Source: Burkholderia ubonensis subsp. mesacidophila (lineage in GTDB: Bacteria > Pseudomonadota > Gammaproteobacteria > Burkholderiales > Burkholderiaceae). Taken from it: a stretch of DNA of 64,000 nucleotides. Positions within the stretch are counted from its first letter, which is position 1. Each line of letters opens with the position of its first letter. Both the position numbers and the translations under genes were made by a program. Below, in pieces: positions 34,500-43,479 of the stretch. The notes beneath the pieces were generated by a model. That model saw only the letters and a program-made list of their open reading frames with translations, did not search any database and had not been told where the DNA came from. The stretch is taken from the NCBI RefSeq assembly GCF_002097715.1, contig NZ_CP020738.1, positions 2,232,001-2,296,000 of the forward strand, given 5' to 3'.

Positions 34500-37400
34500 C
34501 CGATCCTGTTTCTGAGTTTCCAGAGCGATCCGCCTTGACGACTCTCGGCCGCGATCAACCCCTGCACCATCTGCGTGAGCCGCTTCACGAATTCAGCACT
34601 CGCCATGGCCTGCGATGCGTCGCCCGAACCGCCCTCGATCGTCACCGGAATATTCAGCGACATACTGCCGCCCTGCTGATTGAAGGTAGATGCAGAGGCA
34701 GAGCCTACTGCGCCGCCAGTAGCGAAATGCGCCGCTGAATGCACTGCGCGCCCGCTATTGATCGCATCGAGCGCCGGGACGCCAATCTGCTGCACGGCGG
34801 ATTCCTTGATGACGTATTCGCCGTTCGACAGCATCGCCGGGATCGAGTCGGATGTTCCCGTGCCCGGGCCACGAATTGCGCCGCCGTCTGCGTGAAAGCC
34901 GAACACATTTCCGCCAGCAATTCCAGAAGTTGAACCTGCGACGCTTCCCGCGATCGTGTCACCACCAATCCCGGTCAGCGCACTCGTCCCGCCCGCTGCA
35001 CCACCAAAGAATGACGAAACCGCACCGATCGCGAAGTTGAACAGCCCCGACACAGCTGCACGCGCCTGCATACGCGCGATGTCCGCAATGATCGATGTAG
35101 CCAGAGACTTGAAATCTAGCTTCCCGGTCTCGCAGAATTTAGCGAACGCGTCAGACATTCCGTTCGTCGCGTTGTTGACGATGCTCGCCGTTTGCTGGAA
35201 CACGTTTTGTTGCTGATCAACGTAGTCTGCCCATCCCTGTTTCAGCCCGAGCACCCAATCGCCCTGCTTCTCTTTCAACGCCGCGTAGTAAGCGTCATAG
35301 TCAGCAAGCGACTGTTGCAGCCCAGCCTGAATTTTCGCCAGCGCCGCCTGGTGCTCAGTTCCGCCGATCAACTCGGGGGCCGTCTCTTTGTTCAGCCTCT
35401 CGGTTTCGCGCTGGTATTGCTTGTAAATCGCCTTCTGCGCCTCGACGCGTTGCTGCTGTTCCTTGCCCATGCCGAGCGCACCAAGCTGGCGGTCGTACTG
35501 CTCGCGGTTGCTTTGCTGGTAGCTGGCGATATCCGCATCAAGCTGCGCCGACCGCTCTTTCACTTTGTTGAGCTTTTCCTGCGACTGCACCTCGCGCTCT
35601 TTGGCAACGGCAGCGTCGAGACTCGCCATGACCGCAGCTTTGTTGAGCAAAAGCGCCTTTTCATCGGCTGTCCGCTTGCCCTCCGACTTCGCTTGGATGC
35701 CTGCAATCTGCTGCTCGAATTCAGCACGCTTCTTCGCCCACTCCCCAAGCTTCTCCTGCGTTTTGAGTTGCAGCTCGAGCGCCGCAGTTGCCTTTTCAGC
35801 GTCGATGATCATCCGCTGCGAGGCGTCATTCGTTACGGCTTTCTCGTGCTTTGGTTTCGGTGTCTTCGGGTCCTTAAAATCGTGCTCGGCGGCTGCGATC
35901 GTCGCATCGCGAAGCTCCTGTGCGGCCTTCAGATTCGATGCGTAATCGGGCGAGGTCTTATCGAGTGCTGCGCTACGGGTCTTGAACGTAGCATTCGCGT
36001 CATCGATTTTCTTCTTGCGCTTCGCAGCGTTATCGGCAACCCGGAACGATTCGTTCGTCGCGGCAATGTGGTCGAGTGCCGCCTGGTCGCGCTCAGCTTT
36101 CTGTTGCGCTGCTCTCTGCGCCTTCCCCGCCTCTTCCTGATGCTTGGCCAGGTCCGCTTTCATCGCAGCCAAGCGCTCTTCCTGAGCTTTCTGGCCGGGC
36201 CACTTGTACCCGCTCTTGCTTTGCCCCGCCCACTCGGTGTTGATCTTCTTCTGCAGATCATCGATGTCTTTCTGGAGCTTCTTGCCAACCTCTTCGACGG
36301 TATCCGTCTTGCCCCAATCGACCATCGCACGCCAAAAACCGTTGGCCTGCTCTTTGACCCACTTCCACGCCTGCCCCAGATAGCCGAGCTGCGTCGTCTG
36401 CGACGTGATGCTCGCGTCCATCGCATCCATCGCGACTTTCAGCGCGCCCGCCTTGTCGCCGTGATCCTGCATCGCCTTGATCTGATCGTATTGCGCGATC
36501 GTCAAGAAATGCATCGTCTCGTTGAGCTTTGCCGCACCCTTGGTCGGGTCTTCGAACATCGGCTGCATCAGCGATGTGACTTTGTCGGCGGACTCACCCG
36601 AGACGCGAGCAAAGTCCATGACTGCACGGCCCGCCGACTCCATAGCCGCACCGCCAACCTGGCCGGTTTTTACGAGCGCCGTGAGCACGTCAATTGCTGC
36701 GCCTTCGCCGCCTTTCAGCGAGGACAGCGACTGCGCCGTCACGTTGATCTGGCCTGCCGTAACGCCCGCATAGCCGCCAGACAGCGCGAGCGCTGAGTTG
36801 AGCTTTTTTGTTTCGTCGTGCGCTACATACATCGCAGCGCCGACCGCAACCAGACCGCCGATTACCGCGGCGACGCCGATCGTGACAGGATTGAATAGCC
36901 CGACCAAATACGAGCCCATGCCTTTGGCGGCTTCCTTAATCCCGCCAAACATATCCTTGATCTGCCCGCCCTGTTGCAGCATCACCGTCAAGGGGTTCGC
37001 GCCACCCTGCAACTGCACAACGATATCGGTGAATTGCGCCGGCATCATCCGCATAGCAGCTGCACGTTGCGCATCGCTAATCCCGCCGTTGGGATTCGCC
37101 CCGCCACCAGCGCCGCCAAGCGCTTGCTGACGCGCGCGTGCCGCTGCATCAGCTACCGCCTGTTGATCTGCGATCTGCCTGGACGCCGCTGCCTGAGACG
37201 CAGCCTGTTGCGCAGCCGATGACGATGCGGCCGCCGCAGCGATCGCCGCCTGAGCGCGTTGCGCGGCGGATGCAGCCGCTTGTTGAGCGGAAGCCTGCTG
37301 AGCCGCGGTGCCCGTTGCCAGCGCTCGCTGCAGATCCGCGTTTGCCTTGGCCGCTGCTGACTTCGCAAACTCGGCAGCACGTGCGTCTGCAACCTCTTTT

Positions 37401-38020
37401 GCTTTCGCCGCGTCAAGAGCGGCCGCATCGTTCGCCGCATTCAATCGCATCTGAGCCGACGCAGCTTGAGCATCAGCGGCCTGTTGAGCGGCCGCTGCAG
37501 CAGCCGATGCCCGCAGCAGCTGATCACGTTGCGCGCCCGTCGCGACCTGAGCCTGCGCCGCCAGATCAGCAGCAGCAGTCTGCTGCGCCAGCGAGTTTGC
37601 TTGCGCCGCCGTCAGTTCCCGTTGCGCCGACATTTGAGCAGCAGCCGACGCCTGAGCAGCTGCAGCCTGCGCCTGCATTGCTTCGCGCGCAGCCTTGGCC
37701 TGAGCAATCAGCGGTGCCGCGCTATCTGCAACACCAAGCTGGGCAGCGCGCAGCTGCAGCATCTGCTCGCTCGTCATCCCGGCTGTTGCGGCCTGCTGGA
37801 CGAGCGATTCCATGAACGACTTAACCGAGCGCTGCGCTCGCACCGTTTCGGCAGCCCCGTTTCGCGTCGCTTCTTCAAGCCCCTTCTGCGACGCGATCGC
37901 TTTTTGCCCCGCAAGATCGACCGCAACCGAGAATTTTTCCCAGCTATTCTGCGCCCGCTCGAGGGCAGTCGAAACGCCATCAGCGTTGACTGTGATGTTG
38001 TATTGCGTTCCGTTCGCCAT
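34496..38020 (-). CDS. Tail tape measure protein
   Basis: The 1174-residue protein has a long Ala/Gln-rich helical N-terminal half (about residues 100-300, AQAAAAQASAAAQ-type), a conserved tape-measure core (RAAAMRMMPAQFTDIVVQLQ, then membrane-like helices about 360-400) and a Gly/Ser-rich C-terminus with ADGGAIRGPGTGTSDSIPAM. Predicted tail length by the usual 0.15 nm per residue rule would be around 170 nm. Only a 23-bp gap separates it from the upstream gp10-like gene. Confidence 0.95.
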   Translation of the reverse strand: MANGTQYNITVNADGVSTALERAQNSWEKFSVAVDLAGQKAIASQKGLEEATRNGAAETVRAQRSVKSFMESLVQQAATAGMTSEQMLQLRAAQLGVADSAAPLIAQAKAAREAMQAQAAAAQASAAAQMSAQRELTAAQANSLAQQTAAADLAAQAQVATGAQRDQLLRASAAAAAAQQAADAQAASAQMRLNAANDAAALDAAKAKEVADARAAEFAKSAAAKANADLQRALATGTAAQQASAQQAAASAAQRAQAAIAAAAASSSAAQQAASQAAASRQIADQQAVADAAARARQQALGGAGGGANPNGGISDAQRAAAMRMMPAQFTDIVVQLQGGANPLTVMLQQGGQIKDMFGGIKEAAKGMGSYLVGLFNPVTIGVAAVIGGLVAVGAAMYVAHDETKKLNSALALSGGYAGVTAGQINVTAQSLSSLKGGEGAAIDVLTALVKTGQVGGAAMESAGRAVMDFARVSGESADKVTSLMQPMFEDPTKGAAKLNETMHFLTIAQYDQIKAMQDHGDKAGALKVAMDAMDASITSQTTQLGYLGQAWKWVKEQANGFWRAMVDWGKTDTVEEVGKKLQKDIDDLQKKINTEWAGQSKSGYKWPGQKAQEERLAAMKADLAKHQEEAGKAQRAAQQKAERDQAALDHIAATNESFRVADNAAKRKKKIDDANATFKTRSAALDKTSPDYASNLKAAQELRDATIAAAEHDFKDPKTPKPKHEKAVTNDASQRMIIDAEKATAALELQLKTQEKLGEWAKKRAEFEQQIAGIQAKSEGKRTADEKALLLNKAAVMASLDAAVAKEREVQSQEKLNKVKERSAQLDADIASYQQSNREQYDRQLGALGMGKEQQQRVEAQKAIYKQYQRETERLNKETAPELIGGTEHQAALAKIQAGLQQSLADYDAYYAALKEKQGDWVLGLKQGWADYVDQQQNVFQQTASIVNNATNGMSDAFAKFCETGKLDFKSLATSIIADIARMQARAAVSGLFNFAIGAVSSFFGGAAGGTSALTGIGGDTIAGSVAGSTSGIAGGNVFGFHADGGAIRGPGTGTSDSIPAMLSNGEYVIKESAVQQIGVPALDAINSGRAVHSAAHFATGGAVGSASASTFNQQGGSMSLNIPVTIEGGSGDASQAMASAEFVKRLTQMVQGLIAAESRQGGSLWKLRNRIG

Positions 38021-38043
38021 CCTCTATTCCTCGTGCTGCCGCA

Positions 38044-38481
38044 CTACGTAATCACGCCGGCCTTGCGCAATTCTTCCTCGATTACGTTATCGATTCGCGT
38101 ATTCACCAGTCCGTGCGTCGCCTCAATTGCAGGGCGAAAAAACGGGCGCGCTGCCATCTGGCTGGTACCGTATTCGTAGAAGCGCAAGTAATACGCGTCC
38201 TTCGCAAACGTCACCATGTAAGTCGCCATCTTCCCGCCAACAGACTTTTCCTCGTTGAAAGCTACGATGATGTTGTCGGCGCCGAAACCAATCGGGAATT
38301 TCTGCGGCCCTTGATGGTGAGGCAGGGGGCCGCGAGGGGCGTGAAACTTCGCCTCTTCTTTCACGACTGTCGCACCGGCAGCCGCCGCTTTACGCAAAGT
38401 TGATTCGCCAAACGCCCTACCCATGCCGTTTAGCAATTGGCGAAAGCCATCTTTATTCTGATATTCGATCTTGAGGGACAC
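38044..38481 (-). CDS. HK97 gp10-like tail completion / neck protein
   Basis: The 145-residue protein matches the HK97 gp10 family: GATVVKEEAKFHAPR near the middle, YYLRFYEYGTSQMAARPFFRPAIEATH and a short helical end. It normally lies between head-closure and tail-terminator genes. Here it is after the GT chaperone genes and before the tape measure, and it overlaps the end of T by 29 bases. Confidence 0.82.
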   Translation of the reverse strand: MSLKIEYQNKDGFRQLLNGMGRAFGESTLRKAAAAGATVVKEEAKFHAPRGPLPHHQGPQKFPIGFGADNIIVAFNEEKSVGGKMATYMVTFAKDAYYLRFYEYGTSQMAARPFFRPAIEATHGLVNTRIDNVIEEELRKAGVIT

Positions 38482-38821
38482 GTTTCAACCTCGAACCAAA
38501 TAGCGCACCGATTTCCAACACGTATTCGTCGGTGTCTTCGATCACTCGCGGCTCTTCTCTCGGCTGTTCCATCCATCCGAAAATATCCGCTGGACCGAAT
38601 GCATCCGGACGCGTCTCTGTGTCACGGTTGACGTTGTAAATCGCCGCCGCCACGTTGCCCATCCGCAAATCGTCCATCTGCGGGCCGAACCGCTCGATCT
38701 GCGAATAGGCCATCCACTCTGTGAATTCAGCGCTGCTCACCTCTTGCTGGCAGCGCCGCACGCTCATTCCGAGCTCGCGGGCGAGCCGGAACCAGAAGAG
38801 GCGTTCGTGGCGGCTTCGGAG
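38453..38821 (-). CDS. Tail assembly chaperone T, read by -1 frameshift from G
   Basis: After slipping at 38821-38827 the new frame reads LRSRHERLFWFRLARELGMS and continues into VRRCQQEVSSAEFTEW, the classic lambda GT/T signature, ending 122 codons later. Without frameshifting, T could only start at ATG 38767 and would lose the conserved LARELG segment. The GT fusion would be 233 residues. G and GT coat the tape measure during tail assembly. Confidence 0.88.
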   Translation of the reverse strand, partial: LRSRHERLFWFRLARELGMSVRRCQQEVSSAEFTEWMAYSQIERFGPQMDDLRMGNVAAAIYNVNRDTETRPDAFGPADIFGWMEQPREEPRVIEDTDEYVLEIGALFGSRLKRVPQDRISE

Positions 38822-39153
38822 TTTTTTTCTTCGGCCTCCACTGCACCAGCACCGATCTTGTTGATTCGCATCGCAACGTCAACCAGTCGGCCCAACACTT
38901 CCGGGTTTTTGCGCGCGATCGCCACGAGATCGGATTCGCTGAAGATCGGCGCGCCACTCTCGTCAACGAGCGTGCCGGCCAGCATGAGCGCGTGGAATTC
39001 AGACACCTTGCGCGGCTCGGAAAGTGCATCCATCAACTTTTCGCGTGCCGATCCGCCCATGACGCCCACGCGAACCTTACCGCCCCACTCAGGAACAGGG
39101 ACCACTTCCGAGTCGAGGTCGCGCGCGGCAAGGATCATTTCACGGGTAAGCAT
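38764..39153 (-). CDS. Tail assembly chaperone G
   Basis: The 129-residue protein begins MLTREMILAARDLDSEVVPV and ends in a Ser/Ala/Gly-rich tail (EEKNSEAATNASSGSGSP). The N-terminal domain with WGGKVRVGVMGGSAREKLMD matches tail chaperones encoded between tube and tape measure. About 18 codons before its stop it carries a slippery site giving the GT fusion. Confidence 0.88.
   Translation of the reverse strand: MLTREMILAARDLDSEVVPVPEWGGKVRVGVMGGSAREKLMDALSEPRKVSEFHALMLAGTLVDESGAPIFSESDLVAIARKNPEVLGRLVDVAMRINKIGAGAVEAEEKNSEAATNASSGSGSPASSE
38821..38827 (-). promoter_or_regulatory. -1 ribosomal slippery site A AAA AAC
   Basis: In the G frame the codons are GAA-AAA-AAC, giving A AAA AAC, a strong -1 heptamer. 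The -1 frame is open and leads straight into T. Comparable sites (for example G GGA AAG in lambda) set the G:GT ratio in long-tailed phages. Confidence 0.9.
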
Positions 39154-39230
39154 TTTGTAGTCCTCTTAAATCTATTGGCGGCACGCAATTCGAATCGCGC
39201 CTCAGATTGTCTATATTTGGCGATCAGGTG

Positions 39231-39671
39231 TTACGGGCCGACCGTTTCGATCACGTCACCGCTGATCGTCAGCTTGATGGTCGCTGTCGCTGCCGCATCC
39301 ACGCCCAGCGACTGGCCGAAGCTGGCGACGAAGGCCTTGAACGTGTGAATCGTTTTGTTGCCGTCGTTGAACTCGATTTTGAAAGTGCGAGTCTCCTGCG
39401 TACCCTGCATCTTTTTGACGGCGACCTGGCCCGGGTCCTTGAAGTTTCGGTTGACCTCGAGTTGGCAATCGCCATTGTCCTGCAGACCCTGCATCTTCTC
39501 TTTCGCGGTCGAATCGAGGTCGGAGATATCGATCACGTTGGCGGCCCCATCAAATCCGCCAATCGATTTCACGCCTTTAATCTGAGTCCATACCGGCGCA
39601 TCGCCAGTCGGAACCGCCTGCGAATCAACAGAAATCCTGGACTTCTGCGCGTTAAACGCAATGCTTGCCAT
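39231..39671 (-). CDS. Major tail tube protein
   Basis: The 146-residue beta-rich protein (MASIAFNAQKSRISV, IKGVKSIGGFDGAANVIDISDLDS, ending KLTISGDVIETVGP) has the size and fold signature of siphovirus tail tube subunits. It sits between the tail terminator and the G chaperone, as expected. Confidence 0.9.
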   Translation of the reverse strand: MASIAFNAQKSRISVDSQAVPTGDAPVWTQIKGVKSIGGFDGAANVIDISDLDSTAKEKMQGLQDNGDCQLEVNRNFKDPGQVAVKKMQGTQETRTFKIEFNDGNKTIHTFKAFVASFGQSLGVDAAATATIKLTISGDVIETVGP

Positions 39672-39676
39672 ATGGC

Positions 39677-40027
39677 TTACTCCCTATACCAAATTGAAAA
39701 ATCGAGACGACGGCCGTACATCTTCGTCCCGGCCTCGTACTCGGAGACAGGCGCGCCAATCGGAATTCCACCGGCAGCCATCATCGCCCTGCGCACCGCC
39801 TGCATTACCGTCACCGATTCGCCCTTGATCGGACTCCACACGGCAATCTGCATGCGGCAGTTTTGTAGGTCGTCCGACTCGTTTTCGAGCGTAGAAATCG
39901 CTTTCCCGCCGACCGCCTGATAGACGACATACGGCGCGATCGCCCCGGCAGGAGCCACGTCCGGATATACCTTGATCGGCGAGAGTTCGGCCAGTGCCGC
40001 TGTCGTGAATGTTTCTGCACTAGCCAC
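39677..40027 (-). CDS. Tail terminator / completion protein (DUF3168-like)
   Basis: The 116-residue protein uses a GTG at 40027 preceded by GGGGGTT; no ATG gives a sensible N-terminus. The pattern VYPDVAPAGAIAPYVVYQAVGG and ALRRAM-like helix (QAVRRAMMAAGG) fits DUF3168 tail terminators that cap the tube. It overlaps the head-closure gene by eight bases. Confidence 0.82.
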   Translation of the reverse strand: MASAETFTTAALAELSPIKVYPDVAPAGAIAPYVVYQAVGGKAISTLENESDDLQNCRMQIAVWSPIKGESVTVMQAVRRAMMAAGGIPIGAPVSEYEAGTKMYGRRLDFSIWYRE

Positions 40028-40373
40028 GATCAACCCCCAGACACACCAAATCGGTGTGCTTCCGCTTGGCGTGATCGACCAGCACCGCATCGACCTTGAA
40101 TTGCGCGACGTCTACCGGCTGGCCGTTGACGTGTGCAACCAACGTCACGCGCATGCCTTCGTGTAGGTCGGTGCGGTAGCGAACTCGGATCGACACCTTC
40201 GTTTCGCCAACCTCCGCACTTCCGCTGATCGTTGCCAATCCGGACTTTTGCGCGATCGACGCCCAGACTGTGCCGAGCGATTTCCACGCGGGCACAGCCT
40301 GGCCGTACTCGTCCTGCGCATCAGGATCGAGGCGATCGATACGGACACGTCTGTTGAGTTTTCCGGTTCGCAT
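40020..40373 (-). CDS. Head closure / head-tail adaptor protein
   Basis: The 117-residue protein begins MRTGKLNRRVRIDRLDPDAQ and continues EYGQAVPAWKSLGTVWASI. This is the SPP1 gp16 / HK97 gp7-type adaptor signature (PF05521-like). It caps the connector after DNA packaging. Confidence 0.88.
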   Translation of the reverse strand: MRTGKLNRRVRIDRLDPDAQDEYGQAVPAWKSLGTVWASIAQKSGLATISGSAEVGETKVSIRVRYRTDLHEGMRVTLVAHVNGQPVDVAQFKVDAVLVDHAKRKHTDLVCLGVDRG

Positions 40374-40375
40374 AG

Positions 40376-40915
40376 CTAGATCGAATAAATCCGCACACCG
40401 TCGAGCAGCCCGTCGACAAAGCGTCCCGGAATTTCATATGTCTGGACGCTATCGACAGCAGACCGGTTATCGTAGATCGCGCCAACCTGCAGCAACATCC
40501 ACTCGACCACGCTCTCCGGCACCGAATCTGCGGTGAAAGCCCCGCACTTGAACCGTACGACCACCTCGCGGGCTGCCGGCGCTTGCGCGACGAGTTTCAG
40601 AAAGCTCGAGCCGGCGACGAAATACGACATCGGTTCGAGCAGCTGCTCGACGCCGCCGTCGTCGACGTATTTAACCGATTCAACCCCGGTGACGTCGCAC
40701 CACAAATACATGCGGCGATCGAATTTCTCGAATCGCTTTTCGCATGTCTGCGGCAACAGCGGCCGCCCAAGCTCGTGCTCGGCACGTCGACGCGCGGAAC
40801 GGATCGCACGCTGGATCAGCGAATCCTCCGGCCCCATATCGGCCCTCAGATGTTCGCAAGCATCCGCCAGCGAGATCGCCTCGGCATCCGGCGGGACAAC
40901 CACATTCGCGGCCAT
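40376..40915 (-). CDS. Head-tail connector protein (HK97 gp6-like)
   Basis: The 179-residue protein has the connector N-terminal helices (ISLADACEHLRADMGPEDSLIQRAIRSARRRAE) and the C-terminal VVEWMLLQVGAIYDNR segment. It forms the ring beneath the portal. It lies two bases before the adaptor gene. Confidence 0.88.
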   Translation of the reverse strand: MAANVVVPPDAEAISLADACEHLRADMGPEDSLIQRAIRSARRRAEHELGRPLLPQTCEKRFEKFDRRMYLWCDVTGVESVKYVDDGGVEQLLEPMSYFVAGSSFLKLVAQAPAAREVVVRFKCGAFTADSVPESVVEWMLLQVGAIYDNRSAVDSVQTYEIPGRFVDGLLDGVRIYSI

Positions 40916-40927
40916 TCCTACCCCCGA

Positions 40928-41296
40928 TCAGCGACGGAGTGCGCGCGCAAAGACCACGGACGCGGGTTGGTCGCACACCTGGCCGGCCCGCGTCGCGATC
41001 TGCGCCTCGACTTCGGGCAGATCGACGACGTCATTCGGCATGCCATAGACACACTTCACCAGGACGCGCACCGGAACTACCGCCTCGACATCGACGTCTT
41101 GCTGCGAATCGTTCGGCAATGCGTCCGCGGGCGCGAGATCGAGCACGGGAGACTCGATGGTCACCTGCGCATCCACCACCGGCGGCGATGCCACTACAGC
41201 CGGCACCCCTGCATCCCGTGCTGGCGACGTTGCCTGCGCCGGTTTCTTGCTTGCCGCGCGGGGCGGCACATCTCCAAGCAATCCATTCGGATCCAT
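40928..41296 (-). CDS. Hypothetical head-region protein
   Basis: The 122-residue protein has a Pro/Ala-rich disordered N-terminal half (DVPPRAASKKPAQATSPARD) and a compact C-terminal part (VRVLVKCVYGMPNDVVDLP). It lies between capsid and connector genes. It may be a head decoration or completion protein; I see no family match. Confidence 0.6.
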   Translation of the reverse strand: MDPNGLLGDVPPRAASKKPAQATSPARDAGVPAVVASPPVVDAQVTIESPVLDLAPADALPNDSQQDVDVEAVVPVRVLVKCVYGMPNDVVDLPEVEAQIATRAGQVCDQPASVVFARALRR

Positions 41297-41355
41297 AACT
41301 CGACACTCCGTTTATTTAGAAATGAGGGGCAGCATGCCGCCCCGCCGACCGGCAA

Positions 41356-42636
41356 TTACGCTGCAGCGCCGTTCTGGTATGCCTTCACTGCCCCGCCGAC
41401 GTCGATCAGGTTGCCGCCCTGGCGGTTGAACGCGACGAAGCCGATTTGACCGTTCAGGATGAAATTCGAATCGGCCATGCGGAACAGCGTCAGGTCCATC
41501 ACGCGGCGAATCAGATATTTCGACAGGTCGCCGAACAGGATCGATTTCGCGCCGGCCGCCATCGTCGGCATTTCCTGCGAGATCGTCACCGGACGATTGA
41601 GCACACGGTCGGGTGCGCCGCCCGGGTTGCCTTGCTCGTAGCCGGGCACGAAGATCGGGCGCCCCTGTGCGTCCTTGATCTTCCGCACCACTTTCAGGGA
41701 ATCGTCGTGCATCATCCAGCCGACGGCCTGCCCGGCGCGATAGGCCGGATCGACGCTATGCTCGAGATCGACGAAATCGTCGTAGCCGACCGTTGCGTTC
41801 GTACCAGCGGCGCCGACCTTGCCGACCTTGGACGCGGTTACGGCACCGGTCGGCTGGTTCACACCCGTGCCGACCGTGTAGTGGCGCGACGTGATCCGGC
41901 CGATACGCAATGCCAGCAGGCCGTTGATGTAACCCTCGATGTCGAACATGCTGTCTTGGAGCAGCTCGAACGGCACCGCGATCTTCTTCGACGAGTACTT
42001 GAACACGTCCATCGAGAGGTTCTGGAACTGCGTATCGCCAGCCGAGACCGGTGCGTTCTGGCCGACGATTTCGCCCTCTTCGGTGGTCGCATCGGCTGCC
42101 GGGAAGTTCATCGACGCCCCGGTGCTGCTGGTAAATTGCGACGCGACGGTCAGAATCCCCCCGAACTGCTTGAGCGCTTGCGTCAGCTGCGAGTAATACT
42201 CGGTCGCCACGGTATAACCGCCCTCCGCAGGCGTCGTCGTCGACATCGCATTTTGCGGCGCCACGCGCATCGCATTTTGAATGTCCGGGTTCAGACGAGT
42301 GCGCATGCGCTGGATGTCTTCCGGCGCCATTGCCGAGATGCCGCCCGTCAGGTACGCGCGCATGGCACGCGATTCTTCGCTTTGGCCACCATTCTTCACA
42401 TGTTGGCCGGCGTAGTCGGTCGTGTCGCCATTGAGCGCGTTCGCTGCAACCTGGGCGATCAGCGCTTCATGCCGTTTCACCTCGGCTGTGATGCGTTCGA
42501 TCTCGGCCATGCCTTCGTCGTACGCTTTTTGCTGATCAGCACCCCACTTGTCGCCCTGGTGGTTGTCCATCAGCGCGCTGAGATTTTTCGCGGTCGCGTC
42601 GCGACGCTCCCGCAGTTCCTTGAGATTGACGGCCAT
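41356..42636 (-). CDS. HK97-fold major capsid protein
   Basis: The 426-residue protein has an N-terminal coiled-coil delta domain (about residues 1-100) normally removed by the prohead protease. The HK97 fold follows, with GGISAMAPEDIQRMR, ESVFDFF-type region (LLQDSMFDIEGYINGLLALRIGR) and the closing VAFNRQGGNLIDVGGAVKAY. It lies downstream of portal and protease, and a terminator-like hairpin separates it from the protease. Confidence 0.95.
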   Translation of the reverse strand: MAVNLKELRERRDATAKNLSALMDNHQGDKWGADQQKAYDEGMAEIERITAEVKRHEALIAQVAANALNGDTTDYAGQHVKNGGQSEESRAMRAYLTGGISAMAPEDIQRMRTRLNPDIQNAMRVAPQNAMSTTTPAEGGYTVATEYYSQLTQALKQFGGILTVASQFTSSTGASMNFPAADATTEEGEIVGQNAPVSAGDTQFQNLSMDVFKYSSKKIAVPFELLQDSMFDIEGYINGLLALRIGRITSRHYTVGTGVNQPTGAVTASKVGKVGAAGTNATVGYDDFVDLEHSVDPAYRAGQAVGWMMHDDSLKVVRKIKDAQGRPIFVPGYEQGNPGGAPDRVLNRPVTISQEMPTMAAGAKSILFGDLSKYLIRRVMDLTLFRMADSNFILNGQIGFVAFNRQGGNLIDVGGAVKAYQNGAAA

Positions 42637-42655
42637 ATCGTTTCCTGTAGGAAAT

Positions 42656-42680
42656 AAAAAAGCCGCCCTGTAAAGGCGGC
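42656..42680 (-). terminator. Terminator-like hairpin between protease and capsid genes
   Basis: On the minus strand GCCGCC-TTTACAG-GGCGGC is followed by six T residues, between the ClpP-like protease stop and the capsid start. Either antitermination or a separate downstream promoter is needed for high capsid expression. Confidence 0.82.
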
Positions 42681-42702
42681 CTGGATTGAGACGCGGGAAG
42701 TG

Positions 42703-43479
42703 TCAGAGGTACGAACTCAGTTCGAGACGCCTGCGCAGCGCGGAGACATCCACTACTTCACGCTGCTGCGGAGCCGGCGGTTCCGGTTTCGGATTCGGCG
42801 CCGGATTCGGCGGTTGAGGCTTCGGCGCGGGCTCGGTTCGAGCCTTCGGGTGATTCGCGTATGCCGATAGATTCCAGCGGCTCGAATTCTCCGGCCCATC
42901 CGCGCCGGCAAGCTCATCAGCGAAACCGAACTCGACGGCCTCATCAGCAGAGAACCAAGTTTCTGCCTCCATCCACGCAATAATGTCCTCATCGGATTGC
43001 CCCGTTTTCTTCGCATACGATGCGACGAGCGACGCGTCGACCTTGTCGAGCAATTCAGCCGTCGCGCGCAGATCGTCACCAGTTCCCCACGCCAGGCACG
43101 AGCCACGATGGATCATGAACATCGACCCTTCGGCCATAATCACTTTCTCGCACGCGATCGCGAGAAAAGTTGCAGCGCTCGCCGCGTAGCCGTCGACATG
43201 CGCGATGATGTCCGATGCATGCTCGCGGATCGCCTGCGCCATCGCGCGCGCCTCGAAAACGTCGCCGCCCGGCGAGTTGATGCGCAAGTGGATGGTCGGC
43301 GCACTGATCGCAGCAAGCTGCTGGACAAACGACGCAGCAGAGATTCCTCCCCACCAGTCATCCGCAGCGATCACGTCGTACAGATAGACTGTCGCGTCAC
43401 CATTCGCATCGTTGCGGACCTCAAACTTACGAGGCGCCGCACGGTTGTCATTCAGCAGCTTGAGTAGCTGGTTCTGCAT
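42703..43479 (-). CDS. ClpP-like prohead maturation protease
   Basis: The 258-residue serine protease has the ClpP fold: NSPGGDVFEARAMAQAI, nucleophile in HVDGYAASAATFLA and histidine in MIHRGSCLAWG. A Pro-rich linker (PAPKPQPPNPAPNPKPEPP) and a short C-terminal helix follow. It cleaves the capsid delta domain and itself during head maturation. The start at 43479 overlaps the portal stop by 32 bases. Confidence 0.92.
   Translation of the reverse strand: MQNQLLKLLNDNRAAPRKFEVRNDANGDATVYLYDVIAADDWWGGISAASFVQQLAAISAPTIHLRINSPGGDVFEARAMAQAIREHASDIIAHVDGYAASAATFLAIACEKVIMAEGSMFMIHRGSCLAWGTGDDLRATAELLDKVDASLVASYAKKTGQSDEDIIAWMEAETWFSADEAVEFGFADELAGADGPENSSRWNLSAYANHPKARTEPAPKPQPPNPAPNPKPEPPAPQQREVVDVSALRRRLELSSYL

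Noticed and set aside
35192..36796. 534-codon frame antisense to the tape measure
   Set aside because: Leu/Arg-rich complement of an Ala/Gln/Lys-rich coiled coil; no start signal or homology.
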